In this document: in pieces, positions 44,026-56,385 of the stretch
Numbering within the stretch: the stretch's first letter is position 1
How the letters are laid out: every line of letters starts with the position of its first letter
Source: Desmodesmus armatus
Lineage: Eukaryota > Chlorophyta > Chlorophyceae > Sphaeropleales > Scenedesmaceae
Assembly (NCBI GenBank): GCA_007449985.2
Contig: VIIQ02000032.1
Span: 62,001-126,000 of the forward strand
Reading direction: 5' to 3'
Length of the DNA: 64,000 nt
Notes under the pieces: model-generated
Seen by the model: the letters and a program-made list of their open reading frames with translations, nothing else
What the model was told of the DNA's origin: nothing
Database searches by the model: none
Program-made: the position numbers and the translations under genes

Positions 44026-47000
44026 TCAAACTGCCCCAAACTTGTTCTGTAAGAGCTGCTCATAGAGCTGCAGCACATCCAAACCCTCCTGCAGCAGCAG
44101 CTTGTGCTCCAGCCGGGCCCTAACTGCCGTCATCAGCCGTGCTGCACTGGGTCGCCGGAGGTCTACAGCAGGCACTGCTGTCAGCAGCGGCTGAGGAGCA
44201 GCACCGGCTTGCTGCTGCTGTAACCGGGTGTGCCGCCGCTGCTGGACCCCAGTACTGCTGCCATTGCTGCCACTGCTGCCATTGCTGCCATTGCTGCCAG
44301 ACTCACTCCCACTACCGCTGCTGCCGTTGCCGCCACGGGTTTCAAGCTGTGTGAGCAGCTGCTGGTCTGTTTGAATGCTAGTCGGCAGCGCTGCAAGCTG
44401 CGTGCGCAGCTGCTGCTGCAGCGAACGAACTGCTGCTAGCTCTGCTGCTGCTTGGTAGTGCTGCAGTGGCTGGGGAGGTGGCCGGCCTGATTCGGTCCAA
44501 GGCTGTGCAGCATCTGTCAGCCAGCCAAATAGGCCGCCGCCACCGCCGCTGCTGCTATTGGGGCTCTTGAGCGGCATGGAGAGCAGGGCTGCCTCTCGCC
44601 TGGCCAATTGCTGGGGAGTAAGCTGCTGTGACGCGCCTATGGGTTGCAGGTCTTTTTGCTTCTCAAGGTCGCCAGAAAAGCCTGCAGCCTGCAAAACAGT
44701 TGGTGTAGCAGAGTGAGAGGCTTCAAAAGGTGATGAATACCAATACACTGGTGCTCTTTGCGGAAAGACTGAGGCTGTTGATGGCCAAGGCTAAAGCATT
44801 TTGCAACGCTATGGTGAACTTGGCAACGTACATGTGCCGTGATACAGTGGCCTGATGATTTGATGTCGACCTTGTGCACAGAGCCCCTTACATGAACAGC
44901 CCAAACCACTGCTGGGGAGTTCATGTAAGGGGTGATGTGCACAAGGTCGACACCATTAGTCCGGCCACTGTACCCTGTGTCCATGCAGTATCATATGAGG
45001 GTATGTCCCCTCCGCTGCCATGTTGACCCCGTGTCCTGCACCTCCCAACCGCAACAGTAACCACCCACTGACACCCACAGCAGCACCTACCTCCATCAAG
45101 CAAGCTTCATTCAAGCCATACATCCTGATGAACTTGTCCTTCTCTGCCTTTGCCTCTGACTCATCAACCTTCCTGCTGCTGCTGCTGCTCCACAGGATCC
45201 TGTCATGGCTGTTGCCCGCCAGCACAAAGCCATAATCTCTCAAAACCTCGCTGTTGGGCTTCTCTGCCCCGTATGAGATGGTCAGCTCCTCGCCCTGGCT
45301 CAGGGGTTGCAGGGACCGCAAGGAAAAGCTGCACCAGCATCAAAAGGTATACCAGCGTCAGGCAGCAACAACAATCATGCAAAAACAACCACAGTGTGCG
45401 AGCTGTAAGCCCACAAAACGGCCGAAGGCACTACCTGTTCCTTGCTGGCTGACAGCATGCATGCACTGCAGTTGTACCGCCCAGCATTGTACTCCTTGCT
45501 ACAAAACAGTACTGAGGTGGTGCTGCCAGCCACTATTCAGCCGGCGGGCGGCCGTATCAGCGAAATTTGGAGCCGCCACAGCTGTGTCAAGCAATCTGCG
45601 CTGTGCAACATGCAAAGAATGGATGCTTGTCTAGTGTGTCGCGCCAGAGTCACCACATGCTTGAATTGCGCAGTCTGCACAAGCCATTCCCAGGCAGTGG
45701 GACCAAGCATACCTTTTGAAGTCCCTGCCGATGCAAAATGTGCTGTTGTGGTCAGAGCAGTGGTTAGCGAGGTCACAGTAGGGCACCATCAACGTCAGCA
45801 TCTCTCCGTTCAAATCTTCTGCAGTCAGCAACAGTCAACATCAGCACAACACGCAGCGGCTTCTGAGCCCCAAGGAAAGGCTTATTTTGATGGACCTGGT
45901 CTATGCAGGATACCTTTCTTTCCTGGCAAGGATCAGCACTATCTCAATCAGTAGCATTTGTCAGTGACTGTTGCATCACTGTCAAACTTGCAGCAAGGGT
46001 GCAGTGATATATAGATCGTCTGCTACATTACATGTGTTCCCTACTACACAGACAGACAGCAGCAGCACAGCTAGGCCCCCAGCACAGCTAGTCCCCCCAC
46101 GCACCTGAGAAGGTCCTGCTGCGGACCAGACTGATGGCCCACAGGCTGTGTGCTAAGCTGCTGCTGAGGCCCAGGGAGGCCAGGCTGCCTGTGGCTGTGC
46201 TGAAGTACTTTGCATGCAAGTGGGCACACCAGCCGGCTTGAATAGCCGCCTCCTCCTGCAGCACGGACAAGCAGCAGCAGTGCCGCTGGTGGCAAGCTCA
46301 AAGGCTTGATATACAGCAAAGCATGTTCAGCGCCAACAGCAAACAACCATTGGTGCTGTCAACCAGCCACACAGTTCAGCACTACTGCCAGCACCCAGAC
46401 CTGAGTCAGCGATCCTTGCTGACTTGGAACCAGTAATGCACAGTTGCACTGCTACAGGGAATGTAGGCTTTGCAACTTCCAGGCCACCTCCGTAAACCAC
46501 CACCCTAGCCTTACACCCTGACCCTATTCGTACTGGCGAAGAAACCCCAGCGCTCAGCACGGGCCACAGCATCGCAGGGCATGTGTTTTAGCTTTGTGTG
46601 CTCACCTTCAACTGAGGGACCTGCAGCTCCTCTATTTCTGATTGCGTGAAGTTGAGCATACACGACATGTCTGTCTCAGCTGGCAGCATTGCTAGGTAGC
46701 TGCGCCACAGGGGCGAGGGGTGCTGCACCATCCACAGCAGCCAGCCAGCCATACGTGCATCCCAGCGGGCATCACCTGTGGGAAGGCGGTGTAAACACCA
46801 TGCAGGGTTAAGGGTGCAGGGTTGAGGAACATGTTGCAGAAGCATTCCACTAAATGGATGACAACCAGTGGCAAGCTGCATGCGGCTTGAGCAACTGCAT
46901 TTGAGTTGAGCAACTGCGTGAACATGCAAACCCTGCCGGAAATGGGTTGGCAGGTGGTGCGACTTGGGCTGAAGAAGCACACGACAGGGAATTCAGAGCT

Positions 47001-47658
47001 GTCGGCTTTTGGTAGTCAAGTGCTCGGGTAATGCATGCACTGTCCTGAAAGCTGCAACACTGCAAGTGGGCGGGTGGGGGTCCTCCCCTGTGGGATCAGG
47101 TGCGTGCGTCTGACACAAGTTCTGCTGCTGCCAATGCTGCTGCCATTGCTGCTGCAGATGCTGCTCACCCTGGAGGAACTCCAGCAGCAGTGGCGGCAGC
47201 TCCCCATGCAGCTCCTGCCACTGCCGGTGCTGCCTGTCACTGAAGATGCTGATGCCGTCTGTAGGCTCGTCTGCAATGATGAGGGCGTTGTGAAGCGGTA
47301 CTGTCAAGAGGGCTTCCCGGGCTGGCATATCGCTCTGCAATACCAGGCCCCTGCCGCGCACGGTGTGACCAACAGCCACAGGCCCTGCTGCACCACAGAT
47401 TTGACCCAACTTTGTGTATGGGTCCAAGGCAGCTGCATCTGCTGAAGTCTGGGACACCAGCGTCACTGCTGGGGGTGTGGTTGTGGAGGAGGCAGGCACT
47501 GCCCTGAACAACTGCTTCCTGGACCGGATGCAGTGTGTGAGGCTACTTGTGGTGGACCAGCTGCGATGAGGGCAGCCTGCTCCCTGTGCTGCTCGTCCTG
47601 CTGCTGATGCCCCTGGAGGCTGACAGCGGTACACACAAGGGCGCATTGGTATCAACAT
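44026..47658 (-). CDS. SET-domain protein of the Rubisco large-subunit methyltransferase family
   Basis: Six exons (47658-47169, 46775-46606, 46255-46105, 45818-45713, 45328-45091, 44688-44026) keep phase and give 605 residues. The first ~55 residues from ATG 47658 are Arg/Ser/Pro-rich, like a plastid transit peptide. The split SET domain shows the LSMT signatures VRSRTFS, EDLNGEMLTLMVPYCDLANH and LSQGEELTISYG, then LRDYGFV. The NH/ISYG pair binds S-adenosylmethionine in the family. The C-terminal ~220 residues hold Gly/Ser/Asn repeats (GSNGSNGSS) and Leu/Gln-rich helices in place of a clear Rubs-bind domain. Likely activity is protein-lysine methylation in the plastid; the substrate is unknown. 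Intron 5 contains an imperfect hairpin. The start could lie further upstream, since the frame is open to 47835. Confidence 0.85.
44844..44974. repeat. Long imperfect hairpin in an intron of the SET gene, miRNA-precursor-like
   Basis: Bases 44844-44900 fold back on about 44919-44974. The paired blocks are 9 bp (ACAGTGGCC), 17 bp (TGTCGACCTTGTGCACA) and 14 bp (CCCCTTACATGAAC), separated by small internal loops, with an apical loop of about 20 bases. The hairpin lies inside intron 45090-44689 of the minus-strand gene. Size and bulge pattern resemble an algal microRNA precursor, but no small RNA can be shown from sequence. Confidence 0.75.
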
Positions 47659-48190
47659 AATATGAGGGTAGATTTTGGCGCTGGTCAACGGCAGGTAGGC
47701 GTGGGGAGTGGACAGTAGAACCAGTCCAAGGAACGCTGGACACCGGATGAGATTCCTCCACGAACGCTGGTCGCCCTTGATCGATGGAAAGTCACCGTGT
47801 TCACTATATGTTGTGAACAGCTTGCCAGCGACCACGGTTGCCCTTAGGGCCGTTATACGTATATCTGACTGACAACTTCGTTGACCCGTGGTGCAACGTG
47901 CAGCACTGGGTGCTCACTATCCGTGTACGATCGCGTATGATATCTTTATTCAGGCCGCGTGACGTCTTGGTGGACGGTCTGCCCTTTGAGCTGTGTGCCG
48001 CAGTCCGCGAGCGCGTTGTGGCTTCGCAACCCCGCATCATCCGTTTCTGCTTCATTCCAAGACGTTCTGGTGTACTTTGGCACCTCAAAGCATCTGGCCA
48101 CCGACCAGATCAGAAAGGAGGGACCTGATGGGACTGCTGTTGTGCTGATAGGAGCTTACAGAAGCAGCTAACAGACGGAAGCGCCCTCAG
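47659..48190. promoter_or_regulatory. Divergent promoter region, SET gene / receptor-like kinase
   Basis: This 532-bp interval lies between the chosen start codons of the minus-strand SET gene (47658) and the plus-strand kinase (48191). Part of it (to 47835) is open in the SET frame, so the SET start could lie inside it. No specific element was recognised. Confidence 0.45.
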
Positions 48191-51100
48191 ATGGGCTGCA
48201 GAGGCAGCAGACAGGGGTTGAACATCCCGCACATGCTGCTGTTGCTGGGTGTGGTGTGGGCTCAAACAGCAACAGCAGGGCCTCCACCACCTGCAGTAGC
48301 CCCTGCCACCCCTGGCACTGCACCAGTCAGCAGTGCCCAGGAGTTCATGTTGGCTCTTTCAAACCCATCTGTTAGCACCATTCACGTTATGAAGCCGTTT
48401 GCAATGCCACACGGGCGCCTTGCGGAGCCAGCAGTTGTCAACAGGCAGCTGTTGGTCACCAGCCCTGTCCGGGCTTTGATCGATTGGTGCGACAGGCAGT
48501 GCAGGGCAGGCAGCATGTCCAAAACGCCACTCATTGTAGTGGGCAAGGTGAGCAAGCTGTTGTATACGTCAGGATGGCAAAGCTGCAGCATCGGCATATG
48601 CAGCTGACGTGCTGCGAACAGATTGCTTGTTTCAGGCAGTCTGCATGTTGACAGCAGATGTGTGCAGCACCTGTCTGCGGGCCGAGCATGTAATCCCTGC
48701 ATGCTTTGGCGTGCTTTTCCGCGCATCATTTATGCTGCTGTCTTGCAGGGAGCAATGGTGACCTTCAACAGACTATTCTTCAGGAACCACCAGCCCCACA
48801 ACAGCAGCGCCCTGAAACACCCAGCCCTTGATTTCAAGCACAGCCCCGTGCCATGGATCATCAGCAGGGACGGCGGGCAGGCACTGTATAATCTCGTTGT
48901 CATGCACTGGTCACCACCCATGTTTTGGGTATTCAACAGCACAGGCACCTTCTGGCAGCGAGCAGCAAAGGATGACATCAAGATGGTTGGGGTTCCACGT
49001 CCGTTGCAGCTGGAGAGGCCCGAGCTGTATGTCATCAAGAGTGCCAGCACAGATGCAGGGACCGCATCCATCTCGGACTGCTACATGCCTGTGGATGTGG
49101 ATGCCTGCTTTATGGACCAGCCTCACAACTTCGCTCTTGTGTACTGGTGAGCGAAGGCTGCTGCAGCAGCTGTTGCGTTGCTTGCGTGTTGTGGTCAGTT
49201 TGTGAAGGCAGCTGCACAGCCGCATGGGATTGCTGCATTGTCAGCACATGGACCTGGTGGCACAAGTTTCAGCGCCAAGACAGCAACCTCCTGGTGCATG
49301 TAGCTGTGAAGCCCCTGCCATGGGCCACATTCACCCCATCATAATTTGCATGGACCATTGGCCTGGTGGTAGCCCACGGTCACACGGCATGGGGTGCTGG
49401 TAGTCTGCTCAACACAACTTTCGTGTTGCCCAGCAGCAGCTAGACAGCAAGGCTTGCTTGTCAGCCAGGTGTTTCTCCCTGCACCCTCTCTGTTCTCACT
49501 GTTTTACACTGCCTGTGCCCCCTGTTCCGCACTGCAGCCCCTACACATTCAAAGACTCACTGAAGAACCCTTGGGTGGACACAGTCTTTGTGTTCCACAA
49601 CATTGGGTTGGACCGGCTGGTGAACAGCTACAGGAACCCTGCACTGGTTGACAGGGCAATCACATACGTGTCCTGCCCCAACACACGGCATGTGATGGAC
49701 CTTGATAACATCACCAACAGCGTGGTGGTCACGGCAGGCGGCAGCCTGACCTTCCAGAACCTCATCATGCAGGTAATGACAAACTGCTGTGGTTCTGGGG
49801 TTTACTGTGTGTTACTGTGGGTAGGGAGGGGACTTGAGCTTAACTCGAGCTGCTTGTGTGGGATGCAGTCAGCTGGCGCTGCAGCCATGCAGTGAACTGG
49901 CTTGTGCTAGGGTGATTGTTGTGCGCTCAGGCTTTGTGTTTGTCGTTTTGCGTGTTTTGCAATGCTGCAGGGGTCAAAGAGTCAGAACAAGACTGACTGG
50001 CCCAGCAATATCCCGCTGCTGCTGGGTACTTTCAGGCCAGTGGAGAGCGGAACAGTAGTCCTCAGGGACAGCACAGTGCGGGTGCAGCAGCTGGACGAAC
50101 TCATCACGTGAGTTTGGTCCTCTTGATGTGCAAGCAGCGCTTGCAGCAACCTGTATGAACCACATGACATCACCAGCATGCCAGATGAAGGACCTGCATG
50201 AACTGTCAGTTGTGCTTTGACTTACATGCACAAAAGTTGTACTGCTGCTGTGTACTTGCTGTGTCGTCGGCGGCCTGCCACTGCTCATGCTTCCTTGGGG
50301 CTTGCAGGACTAGTGGTCAAACATATCTGTCTGGCTTTGCGTGCACCTACTATTGCAGGGCTTTGAACAAGTTGCCAAGCGGCGCTGGTTCAGCAGTCGA
50401 GTTGCCGGACCTTCAGCCCAACTTTGTGGGAGGCAAAGCCCCCAGGCCGGGTGCTGAAGTTGTGGCCATAAGGGCCTGGCAGCTCCAGCAGCAGCGTTAC
50501 CTGCTGACCCGGACAGGTGCCAGCACCATCATGGACAAGATGAGCAGCACCGCGAGCTGGCAGTTCTACAATGTCACTGCTGAGGGCTACACAGAGCCTG
50601 ACTGCTTCGCTGCAGCGGTAGTGCAGGTGGGGGTGTACGGGGTTGTGGGGTGCAGCATCTGTCAGGCACTCTGGTTTTCACCAGTACCTGAGTTGGCAGC
50701 ACCGGGTCCACCTTCAACAGGGCTGCATGCTGTTGGCGGTGGTAGCAGTCTGTCTTGAGAAAGACGTGATTCTGTCGGCAGGTTGCAGCAGCTTGCGAGC
50801 AAGGTGCCATCTGGTTGCCGCAGCATCTGAGAGCTGTCCTGTGCTGCGCTATATTGCGCGCTGCTGTGCTGTAGGGTTCACTGATAAAGGGGCAGTACGT
50901 GACGGTGAACAGTGGCCAGCAGCTCCTTGATCAGTTGGCCAATGCATCAGCTCGCTACATTGGGGTGTCCAGCGACCTCACGGTGCCACCAAACCTGGGC
51001 ATGAGGCGCGTTGTGGTCAGCAGGTGGGCCTTGCTGGCTGGCTGGCGGGTCCGTCGGCTGTCGCTGAATCGTTTTGGAGTGATAGCCCTTGACAAATTGC

Positions 51101-54100
51101 GCAGCTCACACGGCATAATATGACAGCTTAGTAGCACACCATCACACTCAGCACGCCATGATACAAGCTTGGTGTTGCTTGTGCAGAAATTTTGGCGGGA
51201 AATGCTGTGGTCTGTGTGTGCAGGATTGTGGAGATCAGGTCTTGCACAAACGGCCCTGCCGATGTGGTCGACTGGTCTGACAACCATGATTCTGTGGTTG
51301 TCACCGGCAATGCCATATTCGAAGGCAACATGGCGTTCAAGGGTGAGAAGGCTCGCAGAGCAACGGTCGCAAGTGTGCTGGGAGCATGCATACGGCAAGT
51401 TGGCAGGGTTGTGCTTCCTCTTGCCACCCGCCGAACACACCCTGGCGGTCTAGAAGTGCTGGCATGCAGCTAGCTGCCTGTGTACAACCCGTGCTCGCTG
51501 TCGTTGCATGGGACGCGTTCCGTAACCGCGTGCATGGCCCTGTGTATGCCTTGCTTGGCTATGCGCAGGCATTGGATGGACCGAAAGGACAGTGAACAGC
51601 CTTGAGAGCCAGGTGGTTGACGCTCTGCACCCATCCGGCTCCGGCATCATCGAATATGAGGTGAGGCTGCAGGAGCATGACAGCAGCATGGTGCTCAGCT
51701 CACATCTTATGTTGTTTTAAACCCTATGACAGAGGGTGATAGGGGTGCGTCTGAGGCAGCAGGTACTGTCCTGAGTGGTGCATGCATCAGGCAAGCTTGC
51801 CAGCCAGCCATATGTCTTTCCAGCTGGCTGTGTTTCCATGTCAATCCTGGAGGTGCAATTAAGACAGGTTTCCCTACATGCTGGCAATTGGCAGGGGTTT
51901 GTGTTGCACCACAGGGTTGCACTTGCTGAGCAGACTTGGGCATGGGCGTGCATCAACTCAAGTATGCTTTCTGTCACCACGGTACGATAGAGCACCAGCC
52001 AGATCATCGACCGTTTCGCCGCAAATGATGTTACTGTCATCATCACAACTGTATCTGTGCAACTGCTGCCCTGCAGGATATCACCCTGATGGCAGCAATA
52101 CCTCCGTCAGCCTGGGAGCCTTGGGCTGGTCGGGCAAGTGTTGCAGGTGTGCTGGGCGTGCAGGACCTTGATGCTCAACCGCACAACATGAGCTTGGTGA
52201 CACCCAACAAGCTACTGTTGCGGGGCTTCTTCCTCAACCGGAGCAAGGCCTCTGCTGGCGCAAACGGCATGGAGTCCTTCCAGGATGTTGTGCTGAGGTG
52301 AGAGAGGAGTGTGCAGGCTAGCAGGAGGTTCAAGCACGTGTGTGATCGTTCACACGTCAGTTGCATCTTACAGGTGCATCTCATGAAGACCAACATGCTG
52401 ACCAGGTAGTCTGGGGGAGTGCCCTCCGATGCATGTGTGTGCTGCGCATACATGATCACATCACTGACACAGGGGTTGAGTGAGTGTGTTTCGCTGTGTG
52501 GACTTAAGATGGGTTTGGCCTAATCAGCAGGTCGGCATGTTGACAGGTTGTGTCTGTGCGCTTGTCCTGTCCTGCAGTTGGTCGAAGGCCGCTGGCAGCA
52601 GCGGCCGCCGCAGCGGCCTCTCCCAGGGTGCTCTTATGGCTGCTGTCATCATCCCCATCATTGTAGTCGTCTTTGTGGCCGGCCTTGCCCTAGTGCTGAT
52701 CCTCCGCAAGCGCCGCCAGGGGCCCGCAGACCTGGGCGGCAAAGACATCGACAACCCTGGCAAGGGGCCGTCCCTCTTGCCGCTGTCCCTGTCTGGGGCC
52801 AGGGGCTGTGGCGGCAAGGGAGGGCGGGACAGCAGCCGGAGCGAAGGCGCGACAAGCGGCAGTGAGAAGGGTGCAGCCGGTGTGAATGGGGTGCACATCG
52901 TGGCAGTGAAAGACGGGGATTTGGTTGACAGGACCCCCAGTAATGGATCAGCAACGGCTGAGGCGACAGCATCAGAGCTGCGGAGGAGTCTTGGGAGCGC
53001 CAGCGCTAGCAGGAGCAGAGCCCAGTCAGGCTTCAGTGACGACGTTGCTCAGGTGGGTGGCTCACAACGGTGGATAATAAGTCAAGCTGGCTCTGGGTTG
53101 AAATGTGGTGGTTGAGATTTGGCTGCCAGTCGCACAGTAGCTTGGTGAATGATATGGCCACACCTGGGTATGCCGTGTTGTTTGTCGGTGTTGTTTGCTG
53201 GTGTCGTATGATAATGCCGACTGCTGCAGTGCGTTTGTCTGCCACAGTCCAGGGGTCGTGCCTGTGGCAAAATGCTATAGTGCTGACTTCCCATCGTCAC
53301 TGTGCTATGTCGCCTCGTCACCGCAGGCATGCAAGACCCTTGCAGTGAAGAAGACCGTGGGGCGTGACGACGAGCTTGTCCTGGAGTCTGTGCTGGGCGA
53401 GGGCAGCTACGGCAAGGTGTTCAAGGCCACGTGGCGCGGCACCGTGGTGGCTGTGAAGATCATGGTGCTCCCCTCACGCATGACAGGCAAGGAGAAGCGC
53501 GAGAAGATGGCAGTCATGGTGAGTGTTGGGTATGACACTCTGAGAGACTGGGGTACGACAGGTCCTTCAGGGCACCCTCATGAGCCCTCTTGGCTTGCTG
53601 GCAAGTGCTGAGTTTTGGGATTCCCTCCCAGAAGTACTGTACTTTTTTACTGTACTTACTGTACTGTTGGGGCTGGTGGGCTGGCCAGCATCCTGTTTTG
53701 CATGGGCGAGATGTGCGCATGCAGCGGTCCATCCCTGCTGTTTCATGGTGTGTTGCACAGGGCAGGTACTGTTCCAGGAGTCAGCACAAAGGCTTGTGCA
53801 GCTGCTTGTGAATGTTGTGAGAGCCAGCTATGCTGTCCATCACAGAGCGGCACAAGCCCGCCGTTGAGGACCTGCTGTGTGTTGATAGAGAGGCTGCATG
53901 CGCGTGTGGCTGCCGTTGCAGGAGACCGCCATCAGCTCAAGTTTGAGCCACCCCAACTGTGTGGCAACCTACACCTATGCAGTCGAGCCCCTGCGCAGCA
54001 ACAGCAGCATCAAGGACAGCTCGGACACTGAAGGCCCAGCAGCAGGCATGTCCATGCATGACAGCACGCAAAGCTGGCGAGCCAGCGGCGGAGATGGGCT

Positions 54101-56385
54101 TGCGGGCCTGGTCAAACCCTCTGACAACAGTGCCAGCGGCGACACGCGGACCTTTAGCTGGGAGGTCCGGCTGATCCAGGAGTATTGTGACCTTGGCAGT
54201 TTGAGGAGTGCCTTCAAGCAAAACCGCTTCAAGTGAGTTGTTCTCCATACGGCAGTTGGTAGACTGAACAAGGGGTTGTATCACCAGGTATCACCAGGTA
54301 TCACCAGGTCCCTGTGACTTCTGTGGGCTCAGCAATCTTGTGCCTTGAACCTGCTGCCTCTGAGTACAATGCAGGGCCAGGCAACGTTTAGTTTGCAACA
54401 AGTGCGGATGCCCCCCAGCTACCACACACACTTGGCAACCACATATGCCCACACAGGCACTCACTGCACTTGACGCTTTGCCTGTCCTTGTAGGACTGGT
54501 TTTTTTGCTTGATCAATCAGCTTGCATGTGACTCGCATGTGTGCTGTATGCTAGCCACACATGTATGCTCTATGTCTAACACATGTCCATGCTGTGTCTT
54601 CCAAACGCCCTGCAGGTCAGCAGCCGGGGCCGTCCAGCTCATGTCGCTTGTTGAGACAGCCGTTGATGTGGCCCGTGCGATGGCGCACTTGCACAAGCAC
54701 AACATCGTACACAGCGACCTCAAGGCGCGCAATGTGTTGTTGCGGAGCGACGCGCACGACCCTCGTGGGTTTACGGCGAAGGTTGCTGATTTTGGGCTGA
54801 GCTTGACGATTGACCCCAATGCCACGCACATCAGCAACGCCTTCCAGGTAAGTCTTGGTTCGAGTCCGTAGTCGCGCGGATTTGTTCACTGATCCCTACA
54901 AAGAGGTGGTTTGTGGCGCCTTGAGATCAGCACACCGCAGCGGCTTCTATTGATATGAGCATAGCCCACATGCATTCGTCGTCGCCAGGCTCTTAGCTCA
55001 CCATCTTTTTCCTGTGCGGCCAACGTGCGGATGGCATTTGGCTGTGGCTCCTTGCGGGTCTACTCAGTACAGTTGGTGTGGAGAGTACCAAGCAGAGTTG
55101 AAAGCATGCGCTTGTGACGACCTACCCCACCCTCCCAAAACGTAATGTTGCTGCTGCAGGGGACGATGACGCACATGGCTCCAGAGACGCTGATGAACGG
55201 CCACATCAGCCGTGCGTCCGACGTGTTTGGCTTTGGCATTCTGATGTGGGAGCTGTTCACAGGAGAGCATGCTTACAAGGGCGTCCCACGCGCCCTGCTG
55301 GGGCATAACATCAGCAAGCAGGGCATGCGGCCTGTGTACCCCCCAGACACACCCTTTGAGTGGCAGTTCCTGTCGTGCCGCTGCTGGGAGAGCGACCCGG
55401 CCATCAGGTAAGGGGCCCCTTGCCTGACACACCAAACAAGGCGCAGTGTCCTCTCATTTCTTCTACATGCTGTATCGACAGCTTGCACAAGTACCACTAA
55501 TTCCCCAACACTGGAGAGTATTTGCCAGCAATCCCAGCTAGTAGACCATGGCTATGATGCTGAAGAGTTTGTGGCAACATCTCCTTGCTGCATGTTTGCT
55601 GCCAGGCCCAGCTTCGACCAGATCCTTGAAGAGTTGGCGCGCATCAAGGCTCGCTGGGGTGCTGCCAGGAGCAGTACGGACGGCTCAGTGCTGGCCAGTG
55701 TGCCCTCCAGCAGCATCAGCACCACCGCCAGTGACAGCATACTGCAGCAGCAATCCAGGTGGGGTCTGTCTCTTCCTGTTGCGTGATCGCGCGATCAGTA
55801 ATACATAGTCTGCAAGAGTGCTCCAGTGTGGCCTTGTGAGGTTGACTGTGCTTGCAATCTGCGACGAGCAGCAGCAGGCTGTGCGCCTTGGCAACTTGCA
55901 ATGGAAGGCTGGATTGCAGTGTCCTGGTCTCACACGTCTGTCAGTTTCAGCAAACAAAAGTGAGTGGTGTGGTGTGGTGTGGTGTGGTGTACCCAAACAA
56001 GATTGCCGCCCTGTGTTGTGCTGTGCGCAGGGAGGTGGGTGCACAACCGCCGTGGCTGCAGCAGGTTGGGCAGCTGCCGCGCATCGAGGACACCTCAGAC
56101 ACAGTGCTGCCGTCGCTGGACACCTTCGAGTTGCAGCCACGTCAAAATGGCGTCGCGCAGCAGCCGTATGGTGACATGCAGACGACAGGAGCAGCAGCAG
56201 GCCAGCTGGCACCCGCTGGCGCAGAGGCGCATCAAGCAGCAGCTGATGCGCTGCGTGACTGGCAGCAACAGCAGCAGCGCAAGCAGCAGCAGCCGGCACA
56301 CATGTGCTTCCAGGAGCAGTCTCGGGATGCGTTGATGTTGCTGTCAGACTGTGACACAACACACGACAGCATGCGGCCGTCATGA
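48191..56385 (+). CDS. Single-pass receptor-like protein kinase (TKL/Raf-like kinase domain)
   Basis: Sixteen exons (48191-48547, 48749-49146, 49538-49772, 49971-50107, 50359-50626, 50875-51023, 51224-51342, 51569-51660, 52077-52297, 52578-53052, 53327-53518, 53922-54232, 54616-54847, 55160-55407, 55606-55758, 56031-56385) keep phase and give 1,313 residues. A signal peptide (MLLLLGVVWAQTATA) leads to a ~640-residue ectodomain with repeated short Val-rich strands (SVVVTAGGSLTFQNLIMQ, SVVVTGNAIFEGNM), suggesting a beta-helix. A membrane helix at about 678-701 (IIPIIVVVFVAGLALVLILR) is followed by RKRR. The kinase domain spans about 840-1,160: GEGSYGKVFKA, VVAVKIM, VHSDLKARNVLL, VADFGLS, GTMTHMAPE and DVFGFGILMWELFTG. 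A Gln-rich tail follows. HSDLKARN has Ser in place of Arg of HRD. The ligand is unknown. Confidence 0.92.
54278..54307 (+). repeat. Three 10-bp tandem repeats in a kinase intron
   Basis: GTATCACCAG occurs three times head to tail, 46 bases after the donor at 54232. The first bases resemble a donor consensus, but no alternative exon end is supported. Confidence 0.9.
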
